This document shows positions 15,510 through 25,971 of a stretch of 64,000 bases of DNA, in pieces. Below the pieces are notes generated by a model, which saw nothing but the letters and a program-made list of their open reading frames with translations, was not told where the DNA came from and searched no databases. The stretch is from assembly GCA_013388855.1 (NCBI GenBank), contig JACAEM010000001.1, positions 57,543-121,542 of the forward strand, written 5' to 3'. Position 1 is the first letter of the stretch. The number at the start of each line of letters is the position of its first letter. The DNA comes from Chloroflexota bacterium (GTDB taxonomy: Bacteria > Chloroflexota > Anaerolineae > Anaerolineales > Villigracilaceae). The position numbers and the translations under genes are program-made.

Positions 15510-16185
15510 ATGCCAAAAGCTTAATCTCGTAAGGCACGCCACGGACTTCCCATTTCCTGCCGTTCGCATTTCCTCCCACTCGAACAGGAAGTAGTTTCGC
15601 AGGCACACCGGATTGCGGCATCCAGATGCGGCCCTTGACCGGCAGAATGAACAATCCGTCGTCATTGCCGACGGGGGTAAAGCTTTCGTTGGCTTGTTGA
15701 TGAAAAACCGATATTCCCAGTTCTGTACAAAGCCGGTTTGCCAGCCCAATCACATCCTCCGAGGGCAGACCGATCTCGCTGACGTTCAGGATCTGCCCGC
15801 TGTCGAAATCCCCTTCGGCGGCATTATCCATCGTGTGCCGGGCGATGAACTCAAGCACATTTCCCGCCGGGTCCTTGAAATAGACAGAGTGCGAATTCCA
15901 GGACTTGGATTCGAAGATTCCCTTTCCGGTGTCGTCGCGGAGCAACGGAAAACGACCGGCGCTCCATTCGACTGCCGCATCGAATTGGTTCTCGGGGATG
16001 TTGAACGCAAAATGGTACGCGCCGTCGAAACCGGGCTGGGCTTGCGTAAAGACAAGGATGGTTGCTCCAGCCTGCACCTCCAGCGCCGCGTTGGATGATG
16101 TCACAGGCAATTCGAGCGTTTTCGAATAAAAATCTTTTTGAATTTGCAAATCTTTTGCCGTAAGCTCAAGGTATGTAATGTTCAT
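15508..16185 (-). CDS. VOC (glyoxalase/dioxygenase) superfamily protein
   Basis: A 225-residue protein with two VOC-type beta-alpha-beta-beta-beta modules. Module 1 has the standard opening ITYLELTAKDLQIQKDFYSKTLELPV and the strand HSVYFKDPAGNVLEFIAR that closes such modules; module 2 begins around residue 125 (ILNVSEIGLPSEDVIGLANRL). Enzymes of this fold bind a metal between modules, but no specific substrate can be read here. GAAAAGGACG precedes the ATG. It sits 12 bases after the LOG-family gene on the same strand and may share its mRNA. Confidence 0.82.
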   Translation of the reverse strand: MNITYLELTAKDLQIQKDFYSKTLELPVTSSNAALEVQAGATILVFTQAQPGFDGAYHFAFNIPENQFDAAVEWSAGRFPLLRDDTGKGIFESKSWNSHSVYFKDPAGNVLEFIARHTMDNAAEGDFDSGQILNVSEIGLPSEDVIGLANRLCTELGISVFHQQANESFTPVGNDDGLFILPVKGRIWMPQSGVPAKLLPVRVGGNANGRKWEVRGVPYEIKLLA

Positions 16186-16197
16186 TTTTCGTCCTTT

Positions 16198-16779
16198 TCA
16201 ATCTTCCCTTAACCATCTCTTCACTGCCTCATGCGGATGCTCGTACTCTGCCATCGCGTCCAATAACTTCTCCGGGTCGGATTCACAAAACAGGGTGTCG
16301 CGATGTTCCTTGAAGATGAAACCCTCCGCTACGGCATGGTCGATGGCGGCAAGCAGGGGCGCGTAGTAATTCTTCACATTCAGCAGACCAACCGGCTTCT
16401 CGTGGGCGCCGGTCTGCGCCCAGGTGATGGTTTCGAAGAGTTCATCGAAAGTGCCGAATCCGCCGGGCAGAGCGATGTAGCCGTCCGCTAGTTCGTGCAT
16501 CCGGGCTTTGCGGGCGTGCATATCGGGTGGAACCTCCATGCGGGTGAGTCCGTCATGTGCTAAAGATTTCGTGTTCATTGAAGGGATGATCACGCCGACC
16601 ACCTCTCCGCCTGCTTCAAGCACACCGTTCGCGACCGCCCCCATGAGGCCAGTCTTCCCGCCGCCGTAGATCAAGCGGAGTCCCCTTTGGGCGAGGGTCC
16701 GCCCGGTTTGACGGGCAGCAGTCAGATAGTCGGTGTGAACCGCATCCGCCGAGCCGCAAAAAATACAAATCGATTTCAT
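16198..16779 (-). CDS. LOG family protein (nucleoside 5'-monophosphate phosphoribohydrolase)
   Basis: A 193-residue Rossmann-like protein of the LOG/TIGR00730 group, cytoplasmic enzymes that release the base from AMP or cytokinin-type nucleotides. The diagnostic motif PGGFGTFDELFE is intact (family pattern PGGxGTxxE) and the N-terminal part has SICIFCGSA and YGGGKTGLMGAVANGV. These proteins were once annotated as lysine decarboxylases; the decarboxylase activity is not supported. Confidence 0.9.
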   Translation of the reverse strand: MKSICIFCGSADAVHTDYLTAARQTGRTLAQRGLRLIYGGGKTGLMGAVANGVLEAGGEVVGVIIPSMNTKSLAHDGLTRMEVPPDMHARKARMHELADGYIALPGGFGTFDELFETITWAQTGAHEKPVGLLNVKNYYAPLLAAIDHAVAEGFIFKEHRDTLFCESDPEKLLDAMAEYEHPHEAVKRWLRED

Positions 16780-16947
16780 ATGATCCGTCCGTAATATTCG
16801 TATGGATGACTTCTTCTACCCTCATGAGCGTTATCATGAGGAAGCCGTACAATTTTGACAGGACTATTGTATCCAAACTCTAATCATTTTCCTATACGGA
16901 GTCATCCGCCTTTTTGGTAGAATCATCGTACTTATCAGGAGAAAACT

Positions 16948-19431
16948 ATGGCAGGAATGGAGCGATTTACACAGCGAGCAAGGCGTGTTCTCAGCCTCGC
17001 GCATCAGGAGGCGGAACGCGCTCGCACAAATAATATTGGAACCGAGCATCTTCTACTGGGATTAATGGATGAAGAGGGTGGGGTGGCTGGACGCGTCCTG
17101 CGCGAGTTGGGTATGACGTCCGACCGCGTGCGCGAAGTGATTCGCCGCGTGACGAATACATCCGTCAGTTTCGACTCAACTCAAATCGAACTGGCATCGG
17201 ATACGCAACAAGTGCTCGAACATGCGGTGGAGGAAGCACGCCGCCTCGGGCATCATTACATTGGCACGGAACATATCCTGCTGGGGCTTGTGCGTGTGGA
17301 CAGCACCGCGATGGAAGTGCTGCGCCGTCTCGGCGTGACGGCAGACCAGATTCGCAGGCAGACCCGCCGCGTCTTGAACGAATCCGCTTCCTCCTCCCCG
17401 ACGCCTGCAGGCGCGGGACCGGCGCGTGGCGCCCAGCCGAATGCAAAAACCCCGCTGGTCGATCAATTGGCTTCCGACCTGACGACCAAAGCCGAAGAAA
17501 AGAAACTCGATCCCGTCATCGGCCGCCAGATGGAGATCGAGCGCGTCATCCAAATTCTGGCGCGCCGCACTAAGAACAACCCCGCTCTCATCGGTGAGCC
17601 GGGCGTCGGCAAGACCGCCATTGTGGAAGGTCTTGCCCAGCGCATTGTGGATGGCGACGTCCCTGCGCCGCTGATGAATAAACGACTGTTGCAGCTCGAT
17701 GTCGGTTCGCTCGTGGCGGGCACGATGTACCGCGGTCAGTTCGAGGAACGCCTCAAACGCGTCATCGATGAGTTGAAGCAATCGGGCGCGATCCTGTTCA
17801 TTGATGAGGTTCACATGCTCGTCGGTGCGGGAGCCGCCGGTTCCTCCGTGGACGCGGCAAATATTTTGAAACCCGCCCTCTCGCGCGGCGAATTGCAGGT
17901 CATCGGCGCGACCACCATGGACGAGTACCGCAAGCACATCGAATCGGATGCCGCTTTGGAGCGCCGCTTCCAGCCCATTACCGTAGAAGAACCCTCCGAG
18001 GAGGAAACCATTCAGATTCTCAAGGGCATTCGCTCGGCCTATGAAGAACACCATCATCTGGTCATTTCGGATGAGGCGCTCGAAGCCGCCGCGCATTTGT
18101 CCTCCCGCTATGTGACGGAGCGTTTCCTCCCCGATAAAGCCATCGACCTGATCGATGAGTCGTCCTCGCGCGTGCGCATGTACAAGAGCGCTGCTGCGAA
18201 GGAATCGAAGGACCTGTTCGGTCAGCTGCGCCAGGCGCGCCAGAACCGTTCGCTGGCGCAGGAAGAAGGCAACGCCGAAGATGTGAAGGAATGGGAAGAG
18301 CGCGAGATCGAATTAACCGAACAGATCGAACGCCTGCGCACAGGCTGGGACCGCGCCAACAGCCCCGTCGTTTCGGCGGAGGATATTGCCGAGGTCGTCT
18401 CCATGTGGACGGGGGTTCCGCTCATGCAACTGGCAGAAGAGGAATCCCAACGCCTGCTCAAGATGGAAGACGAATTACGCAAGAGCATCATCGGGCAGGA
18501 CGACGCCATCGTGGCGATCAGCCGTGCCGTGCGCCGCGCACGCGCCGGGTTGAAAGACCCGAAGCGTCCAATCGGCTCGTTCATGTTCCTCGGTCCGACC
18601 GGAGTCGGCAAGACCGAGTTGACCAAGGCGCTCGCCAAGTTCATGTTCGGCAGCGAAGAAGCCGCCATCCAATTGGACATGTCCGAATTCATGGAACGGC
18701 ACACCGCCTCCCGTCTGGTGGGCGCGCCTCCCGGATACATCGGCTACGAAGAAGCCGGTCAGTTGACCGAGGCGCTGCGCCGCCGCCCGTACTCCATCGT
18801 CGTGTTCGATGAAGTGGAAAAGGCGCACCCTGAAGTGCATAACATGCTGTTGCAGATCATGGAAGAGGGTCACCTTTCCGACGCTAAAGGGCGCAAGGTG
18901 GACTTCCGCAACGCCATCATCGTCATGACCTCCAACATCGGCGCGGACGTGATCAAGCGCCAGTCGTCACTCGGCTTTGCGCTCAAACGCGATGAAGCCA
19001 CCGAGGAACGTCTCTCCTACGAAGATATGCGCAAGAAACTGAACGACTCGCTCAAACGCGCCTTCCGACCGGAGTTCATCAACCGCCTCGATGCGACTGT
19101 TATCTTCCGCGCTCTCAACAAGGAGGATATCCAGAAGATCGTCAGGCTCGAACTGGACAAGGTGGCAGACCGCCTCAAGGAACATGACCTGGTGCTGACC
19201 GCCGCACCCGAAGCGCTCGCCGCCCTGGCAGACGCGGGCTACGACGCCGAGTTTGGTGCCCGTCCGCTGCGGCGTGTCATCCAGCAAAAGGTGGAGGATC
19301 CGCTTTCCGACAAATTACTGGGCGGCGAATTCCAAAACGGGAATACCATTCTGGTCACGCTTGACTCGGATGGGGAAGTGATTCTCGAACGCCAAAACGA
19401 ACCGGAAAAGGCAGAAATCCCGGCGGTATAG
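16948..19431 (+). CDS. clpC: ATP-dependent Clp protease ATP-binding subunit ClpC
   Basis: Hsp100 unfoldase that feeds proteins to ClpP. The 827 residues show two N-terminal Clp_N repeats (1-145), AAA-1 with [15 protein letters not shown], a short coiled middle domain near residues 420-480 ([19 protein letters not shown], as in ClpC rather than ClpB), AAA-2 with [15 protein letters not shown], and the C-terminal D2-small domain. TAGAAT (16917-16922) is the likely -10 and CAGGAGAAAACT the ribosome site. It is not accompanied by ctsR/mcsAB as in Bacillota. A terminator follows. Confidence 0.96.
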   Translation: MAGMERFTQRARRVLSLAHQEAERARTNNIGTEHLLLGLMDEEGGVAGRVLRELGMTSDRVREVIRRVTNTSVSFDSTQIELASDTQQVLEHAVEEARRLGHHYIGTEHILLGLVRVDSTAMEVLRRLGVTADQIRRQTRRVLNESASSSPTPAGAGPARGAQPNAKTPLVDQLASDLTTKAEEKKLDPVIGRQMEIERVIQILARRTKNNPALIGEPGVGKTAIVEGLAQRIVDGDVPAPLMNKRLLQLDVGSLVAGTMYRGQFEERLKRVIDELKQSGAILFIDEVHMLVGAGAAGSSVDAANILKPALSRGELQVIGATTMDEYRKHIESDAALERRFQPITVEEPSEEETIQILKGIRSAYEEHHHLVISDEALEAAAHLSSRYVTERFLPDKAIDLIDESSSRVRMYKSAAAKESKDLFGQLRQARQNRSLAQEEGNAEDVKEWEEREIELTEQIERLRTGWDRANSPVVSAEDIAEVVSMWTGVPLMQLAEEESQRLLKMEDELRKSIIGQDDAIVAISRAVRRARAGLKDPKRPIGSFMFLGPTGVGKTELTKALAKFMFGSEEAAIQLDMSEFMERHTASRLVGAPPGYIGYEEAGQLTEALRRRPYSIVVFDEVEKAHPEVHNMLLQIMEEGHLSDAKGRKVDFRNAIIVMTSNIGADVIKRQSSLGFALKRDEATEERLSYEDMRKKLNDSLKRAFRPEFINRLDATVIFRALNKEDIQKIVRLELDKVADRLKEHDLVLTAAPEALAALADAGYDAEFGARPLRRVIQQKVEDPLSDKLLGGEFQNGNTILVTLDSDGEVILERQNEPEKAEIPAV

Positions 19432-19456
19432 ATAAGGTCAAAATGGATCATTTTGC

Positions 19457-19486
19457 GGGGCAGGTCTCAGACCTGCCCCTATTTTT
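19457..19486 (+). terminator. Intrinsic terminator after clpC
   Basis: GGGGCAGGTC pairs with the following GACCTGCCCC in a tight hairpin, then TATTTTT. Confidence 0.8.
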
Positions 19487-19568
19487 CGTAATTGTTTGAT
19501 AATATATTTTTGCAAAGTCGTGTTGTTTATGAAGTGTAAGACTTTAGAAATAGAAAAGGAGTATTTAT

Positions 19569-20120
19569 ATGAACACCAGTCTTCAAACCGCAACGCTGGC
19601 TGGGGGATGCTTCTGGTGTCTGGAAGCCGTCTTTGACGAAATCAAGGGAGTCCATGCCGTGGAATCGGGCTACGCTGGCGGACATGTACCCAACCCATCC
19701 TACCGCGCTGTCTGCAACGGCGATACAGGACACGCTGAGGTGGTGCAAATCCATTTTGACCCCAACGTTGTCTCCTACCGCGACCTGTTGAACGTCTTCT
19801 TCGCCATCCACGATCCCACCACCCTCAACCGCCAGGGCGCCGACGTGGGCACGCAATACCGGTCCGCCATCTTCTACCACGATGACGCACAGAAGAAGAT
19901 CGCCGAGGAATTGATTAAGGACTTGAACGCTCAAAAGATCTGGGACAACCCCATTGTCACCCAGGTGGAGAAACTGGACAAATTTTACATGGCGGAGGAG
20001 TACCATCAGGAGTACTTCATCCGCAATCCGTACCAGCCGTATTGCATGGCAGTGGTCGCTCCGAAAGTATCCAAGTTCCGCAAGCATTTTTTGGAGATGC
20101 TGAAGAAGCAGCCGGTGTAG
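19569..20120 (+). CDS. msrA: Peptide-methionine (S)-S-oxide reductase
   Basis: Repairs methionine-S-sulfoxide in oxidised proteins. The catalytic motif [10 protein letters not shown] lies at residues 13-22, followed by the usual [32 protein letters not shown] region and [18 protein letters not shown]. The 183-residue length fits the short cytoplasmic form. AAAAGGAGTATTTAT precedes the ATG. Single gene with its own terminator. Confidence 0.96.
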   Translation: MNTSLQTATLAGGCFWCLEAVFDEIKGVHAVESGYAGGHVPNPSYRAVCNGDTGHAEVVQIHFDPNVVSYRDLLNVFFAIHDPTTLNRQGADVGTQYRSAIFYHDDAQKKIAEELIKDLNAQKIWDNPIVTQVEKLDKFYMAEEYHQEYFIRNPYQPYCMAVVAPKVSKFRKHFLEMLKKQPV

Positions 20121-20127
20121 TTTGCAA

Positions 20128-20168
20128 AGACCCTAATGGTCTCGAAAACCTTTAGGGTCTGATTTTTT
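20128..20168 (+). terminator. Intrinsic terminator after msrA
   Basis: AGACCCTAA pairs with TTAGGGTCT across a 15-base loop, followed by GATTTTTT. The dusB -10 (TATACT, 20171-20176) begins immediately downstream. Confidence 0.82.
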
Positions 20169-20188
20169 GTTATACTACATCTCGCTTT

Positions 20189-21157
20189 ATGAACGAAACC
20201 CGGACTCCCAATTTCTTTGTACGTGACGTCCCTATTTACGGGGATGCGCTTCTTGCGCCCATGGACGGTTATTCCGACTGGCCCTTCCGTTCTCTCTGCC
20301 GGAAGCTTGGTTCCGCCATGAGCTACACGGAGTTCGTCAAAGTCGAGAAGATTTTGAGCCGCTCGAAGGAACCTGCCAAGCGGCTGTATTTCGAAGAAGC
20401 CGAGCGACCCATTACCTTTCAACTTTACGGCGATGACCCGGACCTGATTCTGAGAGCCGCGCTGAAAGTGCAGGAGTGGAAACCGGACATCATCGATATC
20501 AACATGGGCTGCCCCGCCAAATCCATTGCAGATCGGGGCGCGGGGGTAGGCATGATGCCGACGCCACTCAAGGTTGCGCGCACCTTCCGTAAGCTGGTCA
20601 GAGCGCTGGAGGTTCCTGTCACTGGGAAAATGCGCCTGGGTTGGGAGCGCAATAAGAATTACAAACTGATCGCCCGCATCGTGGAGGAGGAAGGCGGCTC
20701 GCTGATTGCCATCCACGGGAGGACGAAGGAACAGCGTTACGCCGGAAATGCGAATTGGGACGCGATTGCCGAGGTGAAGTCAATGGTCAAGATACCGATC
20801 ATCGGCTCGGGCGACGTCCGAACCGTGGCGGACATCCAGAGAATGAGGCGGTATACGAACTGCGACGCGGTCATGATCGGTCGCGCCGCCATTGCCAATC
20901 CATGGATCTTTGCACGTCTCGACCGGGAGCAGGTTTCAGCGGAATTGCTGCATCAAACTGTGCATGAGCATTTGGCGAAGAGCATTCAATTCTATGGTGA
21001 AGAGGATGGACAGCGACTCTTCCGTAAATATGCCGTGCAGTATCTGCTGTTGAAAACGCTCGACCGCGACTCGCGCAAAGAAATTTTGAAAGAGCGACCC
21101 TCGGGGGAATTCCTGGAGATGTTGAACCAGGTTTATGCAGTGACGGCTACAGCCTGA
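20189..21157 (+). CDS. dusB: tRNA-dihydrouridine synthase (DusB-like)
   Basis: FMN enzyme that reduces uridines in tRNA D-loops. A TIM-barrel start with LLAPMDGYSDWPFR, the active-site segment INMGCPAKSIADRGAGVGMM (Cys in MGCP), KMRLGW, and IAIHGRTKEQRYAGNANWD identify it as Dus; GSGDVRTVADI and MIGRAAIANPWIF complete the FMN phosphate site. 322 residues, normal. TATACT lies 12 bases before the ATG, so the leader is only a few bases and lacks a Shine-Dalgarno. Confidence 0.94.
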   Translation: MNETRTPNFFVRDVPIYGDALLAPMDGYSDWPFRSLCRKLGSAMSYTEFVKVEKILSRSKEPAKRLYFEEAERPITFQLYGDDPDLILRAALKVQEWKPDIIDINMGCPAKSIADRGAGVGMMPTPLKVARTFRKLVRALEVPVTGKMRLGWERNKNYKLIARIVEEEGGSLIAIHGRTKEQRYAGNANWDAIAEVKSMVKIPIIGSGDVRTVADIQRMRRYTNCDAVMIGRAAIANPWIFARLDREQVSAELLHQTVHEHLAKSIQFYGEEDGQRLFRKYAVQYLLLKTLDRDSRKEILKERPSGEFLEMLNQVYAVTATA

Positions 21158-21218
21158 CTTCCTTGTTAGCGGGGATCGAGAGCATAGAACATAAATTCTG
21201 TTATACTGGATATCACTA

Positions 21219-21254
21219 CCCTCACTCTAGCCCTCTCCCATGGGGAGAGGGGAT
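21219..21254 (+). repeat. CCCTCTCCC-type repeat hairpin in the radA leader
   Basis: CCCTCACTCTAGCCCTCTCCC-ATG-GGGAGAGGGG contains a perfect 9-bp stem (CCCTCTCCC/GGGAGAGGG). It lies between the TATACT box at 21202-21207 and the radA ATG (21264), and its 3' arm includes the purine-rich tract that would serve as ribosome site. The same family occurs inside the coding region at 55302-55334. Confidence 0.6.
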
Positions 21255-21263
21255 GGAATTGAT

Positions 21264-22673
21264 ATGGCAAAATCACACACACGATATGTCTGTCAGGAAT
21301 GTGGGCGCGTGGCTGCGTCTTATATGGGCAAGTGTCCGCAGTGTGGATCGTTTAACAGTATGGTGGAGGAAGTTGTTCACGATGAGCCGGTGACGAAATC
21401 CACTGCGGTTCGCGGGCTGACGGGACGGTCTACACCGCGCTCGATCGGCGATGTCTCCTCGGATGCCGAAGACCGCATTCGCGTGCCAATGGAGGAATTC
21501 GCGCGCGTGCTCGGCGGCGGGATCGTGCCGGGCTCCATCGTGCTGGTGGGCGGCGACCCGGGCATCGGTAAATCCACGCTAATGCTTCAAATGGCAATGG
21601 AAATGGCGGCGCAGAAACGCGTGTTGTATGTTTCAGGGGAAGAGTCCGAGCGGCAGATCAAGATGCGGGCGCTCCGTTTGAATGGCAAACAGGAACTCCC
21701 GAAAAATTTGTTATTGGTTACCGAGACCAATCTCGAAATCATCCTGAACCACGTCAACGAAGTCAAACCGGATTTGCTGATCGTTGACTCAATCCAGACC
21801 ACGTATTTTTCCAACATGGATTCGTCTGCGGGGTCTGTGAGCCAGGTGCGCGAGTGTTCGTCGCAGTTGCGCGAACTGGCAAAAAGCAGCGGCATTTCGG
21901 TCTTCATTATCGGGCATGTCACCAAAGAGGGGACGATTGCCGGTCCGCGCGTGCTGGAACATGTGGTGGATACGGTGCTCTATCTCGAAGGCGACCGCTT
22001 CCAGGCGTATCGCTTGCTGCGCTCGGTGAAGAATCGTTTCGGTGCGACCTCCGAAGTGGGCGTCTTTGAAATGCGCGAAGGTGGACTTGTTGAAGTGGCA
22101 AACCCATCTGAAGCATTTCTTGCAGAGAGAATGATCAATGCCGCGGGGTCTGCGATTGCGGTGACGATGGAAGGAACGCGTCCCATCCTGGTCGAAATTC
22201 AGGGACTCACCTCTCCGACACAATTTGGTAACGCGCGCCGTACTGCCAACGGCGTGGACTTCAACCGTCTGCTGTTGATCGCGGCGGTGTTGACGCGTCG
22301 CGCCGGGTTGAAGCTGGCGGAGCAGGATATTTTCGCCAATGTGGTCGGTGGTTTGCAGATCGATGAACCTGCCGCTGATATGGCTGTCGCGGTGGCGATC
22401 GCTTCCTCATGGAGAGACATCCCGGTCAAGGCGGATGCAGTGCTGATCGGGGAGATTGGTCTGGCGGGCGAGTTGCGCATGCCCGGTCAGATGCCGGCGC
22501 GTCTGCGGGAAGCGCAGAAGTTGGGATTCAAAATTGCCATTGTCCCAAAGGCATTACGAAAAGCCGAGCCTTATCCTAACGGTATTGAAATCATCGAAGT
22601 GCGTTCCATCCATGATGCATTAAATGCGGCGTTGAAAATGCCGGATGCGCCAAAGGGGCGCAAGGCAGAATAG
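21264..22673 (+). CDS. radA: DNA repair protein RadA
   Basis: RecA-like helicase/ATPase for branched recombination intermediates. It has the N-terminal zinc finger (CQECG...CPQCG), Walker A GDPGIGKSTLM, the RadA-specific KNRFG motif (VKNRFGATSEVGVF), and a C-terminal Lon-type domain without the catalytic Ser (LPGQ... region VLIGEIGLAGELR). I start at ATG 21264 (MAKSHTRYVC), which matches the family; eight extra in-frame codons upstream come from the leader hairpin. Product about 469 residues. Confidence 0.94.
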   Translation: MAKSHTRYVCQECGRVAASYMGKCPQCGSFNSMVEEVVHDEPVTKSTAVRGLTGRSTPRSIGDVSSDAEDRIRVPMEEFARVLGGGIVPGSIVLVGGDPGIGKSTLMLQMAMEMAAQKRVLYVSGEESERQIKMRALRLNGKQELPKNLLLVTETNLEIILNHVNEVKPDLLIVDSIQTTYFSNMDSSAGSVSQVRECSSQLRELAKSSGISVFIIGHVTKEGTIAGPRVLEHVVDTVLYLEGDRFQAYRLLRSVKNRFGATSEVGVFEMREGGLVEVANPSEAFLAERMINAAGSAIAVTMEGTRPILVEIQGLTSPTQFGNARRTANGVDFNRLLLIAAVLTRRAGLKLAEQDIFANVVGGLQIDEPAADMAVAVAIASSWRDIPVKADAVLIGEIGLAGELRMPGQMPARLREAQKLGFKIAIVPKALRKAEPYPNGIEIIEVRSIHDALNAALKMPDAPKGRKAE

Positions 22674-22678
22674 CTTTG

Positions 22679-22716
22679 TCGTTACGAGTGGGACCAAGGC
22701 GCTCCTCGCAATAACA
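22679..22716. repeat. Internally deleted copy of GTCATTGCGAG repeat
   Basis: GTCGTTACGAG at the left and CTCCTCGCAATAAC at the right correspond to the two ends of the element at 10378-10461 with most of the middle lost. Confidence 0.5.
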
Positions 22717-22775
22717 TGATCAATTTTGCAACCATATCCAGTCTCCTTCGTATAAGGCACAGAAGGAGATTCCCA

Positions 22776-23621
22776 ATGAACGTCAAAGTACTTTCAGCAA
22801 TTCTTGTGCTTGCGTTGGCAGGCATGGCATGTAGTTTTTCCGTTGACCTGCCGGAGCGGTCCGAGCCGGGACCGGAAGTCAAGGAATCCATAACAGTGGC
22901 AGGCAAAGGGTCGGAGGAGATGCGCCTCACCCTTTCGTTTGGAGCGGGCACGTTGAAGGTGTCCCCTGGCGGGGGCGATAAACTCGTCGATGGTACGGCT
23001 GTCTATAACTTCAAAGAACTCAAACCCGAAATCGTCATTGATGGCAATAGCGTCGAAATCAAGAATGAAAATTTCAAGAGCTTGGTCGACCCCAGGGATA
23101 TCGTGAACGAATGGGACCTGAAACTGGGCAAGTCGCCCATCGACCTGACCATTAATGCGGGCGCCTATAATGGGACCTTTGAACTGGGTGGACTTGCGCT
23201 CACGAACCTGACGGTGACGGACGGCGCGGCGAATGTGGATCTGTCTTTCTCCAAGCCGAATCGTACCGAGATGTCGGTCCTGCGTTATGAGACGGGCGCT
23301 TCGGACGTGAGTTTGACCGGACTCGCGAATGCGAATTTTTCCACGCTGATGTTTTCCGGCGGCGCGGGTAATTACACCCTGGATTTCACTGGCGTCCTGG
23401 AGCGTGATGCCGTCATCACCATAGAGGCGGGCGCGGGTGACGTGCAATTGATCATCCCGAAGGGTGTCAATGCCAAGGTGACCATGGACGGCGCTCTGGT
23501 GAGCGTCAATCATAGTTCGGGGTGGGCGCAAAATGGAAATGAGTACACCCAGGATGGAAGTGGGCATGACCTCACGATTGTCGTGAAGATGGCAGCTGGG
23601 AATTTGACGATCACCGATTAG
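22776..23621 (+). CDS. Toast_rack-type beta-repeat lipoprotein
   Basis: A 281-residue exported lipoprotein of unknown function. The signal peptide (MNVKVLSAILVLALAGMAC) ends in a lipobox with Cys19. The first domain has the toast_rack_N pattern (MRLTLSFGAGTLKVSPGGGDKLVDG), and the rest alternates short beta strands with Gly-rich turns (LTVTDGAANVDLSFS, FSGGAGNYTLDFTG, IEAGAGDVQLIIPKG), as in LiaF-type beta-helix domains. AGAAGGAGATTCCCA fixes this start against an ATG at 22716 further upstream. Monocistronic, with terminator. Confidence 0.8.
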   Translation: MNVKVLSAILVLALAGMACSFSVDLPERSEPGPEVKESITVAGKGSEEMRLTLSFGAGTLKVSPGGGDKLVDGTAVYNFKELKPEIVIDGNSVEIKNENFKSLVDPRDIVNEWDLKLGKSPIDLTINAGAYNGTFELGGLALTNLTVTDGAANVDLSFSKPNRTEMSVLRYETGASDVSLTGLANANFSTLMFSGGAGNYTLDFTGVLERDAVITIEAGAGDVQLIIPKGVNAKVTMDGALVSVNHSSGWAQNGNEYTQDGSGHDLTIVVKMAAGNLTITD

Positions 23622-23639
23622 CGGATCTGAGAATTTTCA

Positions 23640-23674
23640 AGGGACTGACAAAAGCGTCAGTCCCTTTTTGTTTG
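23640..23674 (+). terminator. Intrinsic terminator after lipoprotein gene
   Basis: AGGGACTGAC-AAAAGC-GTCAGTCCCT, 10-bp stem, then TTTTGTTT. Confidence 0.88.
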
Positions 23675-23795
23675 TAAACCGGTTGCCCGGCGACACAAAG
23701 TGTTTCGTTTTTCCATGGCTGGGGATTTGAATCATGTGTAATTTCTATGTGATGTTAACAGTTTTCTTGCATTGGGCGGGTAAGATGTAGCCATC

Positions 23796-23828
23796 AAGTG
23801 ACAGTCACCAGCGAGGTGACTGTCACTT
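23796..23828 (+). promoter_or_regulatory. Perfect 14-bp hairpin in the dnaK leader
   Basis: AAGTGACAGTCACC-AGCGA-GGTGACTGTCACTT: a perfect inverted repeat with a 5-base loop, ending 21 bases before the dnaK ATG. It is not CIRCE (TTAGCACTC-N9-GAGTGCTAA). It could be an operator for another heat-shock repressor, an RNA hairpin, or a dispersed repeat; GAAGTGACGGTCACTT at 50305-50322 is a related fragment. Confidence 0.6.
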
Positions 23829-23849
23829 AGACCAAGCAAGGAGATTTCT

Positions 23850-25742
23850 ATGGGCAAAATCATTGGCATTGATTTGGGCACGACCAACTCTGTTGTCTCG
23901 GTGATGGAAGGTGGAACGCCGACCGTCATCTCGACCGCGGAGGGGGGCAGACTTTGCCCCTCGGTGGTGGCGTTCAATAAAAACGGCGAACGACTCGTCG
24001 GTCAAACTGCGAAGCGGCAGGCAGTCGTCAATTCTGAGAATACGGTTTATTCCATCAAACGTTTCATCGGTCGTCACTTTGATGAGACCGAAGTCGAACG
24101 CAAAATGGTTTCCTATAATGTGGTCAAGGGACCGTCCGATGATGTGCGCGTGAAAATCCCCGTGATGAACCGGGAATACTCTCCGCAGGAGATCAGCGCC
24201 ATGGTGCTGGCAAAGTTGAAGGCGGATGCCGAGGCGTACCTCGGTCAGCCCGTCACGCAGGCGGTCATCACCGTCCCGGCGTATTTCAACGACAGCCAGC
24301 GTCAGGCGACGAAGGATGCGGGCAAGATCGCCGGTCTCGAAGTGATGCGCATCATCAACGAACCGACGGCTTCCGCGCTCGCCTACGGTCTCGATAAAAA
24401 GAAGGACGAGACCATTCTGGTCTTCGACCTGGGCGGCGGTACGTTCGACGTATCCATCCTGGAAGTCGGCGAAGGCGTCATCGAAGTCAAAGCCACCAAC
24501 GGCGACACGCATCTCGGCGGCGATGACTGGGATCAGCGCATCGTCAACTGGGCGGCGGATGAGTTCAAGAAGGAACAGGGCATTGACCTGCGCCAGGATC
24601 GCCAGGCGTTACAGCGTCTGCGCGAGGCGGCAGAGAAAGCCAAGATCGAACTCTCCTCGGTGATGGAAACCGAAATCAACCTGCCCTACATTACCGCTGA
24701 CGCCAACGGACCGAAACACCTGCAATTGAAACTGACCCGCGCCAAATTCGAGCAGATGACCGAAGACCTGCTGGAGCGCTGCCGCAAACCGTTCGAAAAC
24801 GCACTGAGAGATGCAGGCTTGACGGCGGATCAACTCGACGAAGTGGTGCTGGTCGGCGGCTCGACCCGCATGCCGATGGTGCAGGAACTTGTCCGCAAAC
24901 TCACGGGCGGCAAGGAACCGAATAAAGGCGTCAATCCCGATGAGGTCGTGGCGGTCGGCGCGGCGATTCAGGGTGGCGTGCTGGGCGGCGAGGTCAAAGA
25001 TATCCTCCTGCTCGATGTGACCCCGCTCTCGCTGGGCGTCGAAACCCTCGGTGGCGTGATGACCAAGATGATCGAGCGCAACACCACCATTCCGGTCCGC
25101 AAGACCGAAATCTACTCCACCGCCGCCGATAACCAGACCGCCGTGGACATCCACGTCCTGCAGGGCGAACGCCCGATGGCGGCGGACAACATGTCGCTGG
25201 GCCGCTTCCGGCTTGACGGTATCCCGCCGGCGCCGCGCGGCATTCCGCAGGTGGAGGTGACGTTCGATATCGACGCGAATGGCATTCTGCATGTGACGGC
25301 GAAAGATAAAGCCACAGGTAAAGAGCAAAAGGTTACCATTACTGCTTCGACCAACCTGAGCAAGAGTGATATCGACCGCATGGTCAATGAAGCGCGTTCT
25401 CATGAAGCGGAGGATAAGAAACGCCGCGAATTGATCGAAGCCCGCAACACCGCCGACAGCTTGATTTACCAGACCGAAAAGGCCTTGCGCGACTTGGGTG
25501 ATAAGGTTCCCTCTGCGGAGCGCGGTGCGATTGAAAGCAAGATCAATGACCTCAAGTCCGCGGTGCAAAGCGATGACATCAACCGCATCCAAAAGGCGAC
25601 TGAACAGGTGCAACAAGCCTTTCATGCCCTGAGCCAGCAACTTTATGCCCAGGGACAACCTCAACCCGAAGCGCCGGGTGGGCCCTCCACACCGCCGCGC
25701 TCGACCGACGGCGATGTGATCGACGGTGAAGTGAAAGAATAA
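23850..25742 (+). CDS. dnaK: Chaperone protein DnaK (Hsp70)
   Basis: Hsp70 chaperone of 630 residues. The nucleotide-binding domain starts with [17 protein letters not shown] and contains [35 protein letters not shown] and [16 protein letters not shown]; the substrate-binding domain begins near [14 protein letters not shown]. The tail ends VIDGEVKE, close to the usual EEVD-less bacterial ending. AAGGAGATTTCT precedes the ATG. grpE and dnaJ are not next to it, so this is a solo locus. Confidence 0.97.
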   Translation: MGKIIGIDLGTTNSVVSVMEGGTPTVISTAEGGRLCPSVVAFNKNGERLVGQTAKRQAVVNSENTVYSIKRFIGRHFDETEVERKMVSYNVVKGPSDDVRVKIPVMNREYSPQEISAMVLAKLKADAEAYLGQPVTQAVITVPAYFNDSQRQATKDAGKIAGLEVMRIINEPTASALAYGLDKKKDETILVFDLGGGTFDVSILEVGEGVIEVKATNGDTHLGGDDWDQRIVNWAADEFKKEQGIDLRQDRQALQRLREAAEKAKIELSSVMETEINLPYITADANGPKHLQLKLTRAKFEQMTEDLLERCRKPFENALRDAGLTADQLDEVVLVGGSTRMPMVQELVRKLTGGKEPNKGVNPDEVVAVGAAIQGGVLGGEVKDILLLDVTPLSLGVETLGGVMTKMIERNTTIPVRKTEIYSTAADNQTAVDIHVLQGERPMAADNMSLGRFRLDGIPPAPRGIPQVEVTFDIDANGILHVTAKDKATGKEQKVTITASTNLSKSDIDRMVNEARSHEAEDKKRRELIEARNTADSLIYQTEKALRDLGDKVPSAERGAIESKINDLKSAVQSDDINRIQKATEQVQQAFHALSQQLYAQGQPQPEAPGGPSTPPRSTDGDVIDGEVKE

Positions 25743-25782
25743 TTGATTCATGCCCCCTGCTTTAGCAGGGATGAAAACCATC

Positions 25783-25808
25783 GAACAGGGCACGCAAGTG
25801 CCCTGTTC
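25783..25808 (+). terminator. Probable terminator hairpin after dnaK
   Basis: GAACAGGGCAC-GCAA-GTGCCCTGTTC is an 11-bp perfect stem, but only ATGTTT follows. A smaller hairpin (CCCTGC-TTTA-GCAGGG, 25755-25770) precedes it. Confidence 0.6.
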
Positions 25809-25971
25809 ATGTTTATGGGCGAGAGGCACCCTGCCTTTATTGCCACCGCTTCCTGACAACGACCATGGAGCAATACCATCGGATTGGATGATTCGAGTTT
25901 AACGGTGACATTTTCATGTCAAAGGTAGATGCGGACTTGTTACCCACCCGGAACGCGGCTAAAATGAACAT

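Noticed and set aside
23796..23828. CIRCE element before dnaK
   Set aside because: The inverted repeat has a different sequence and a 5-base loop instead of the 9-base spacer of CIRCE.
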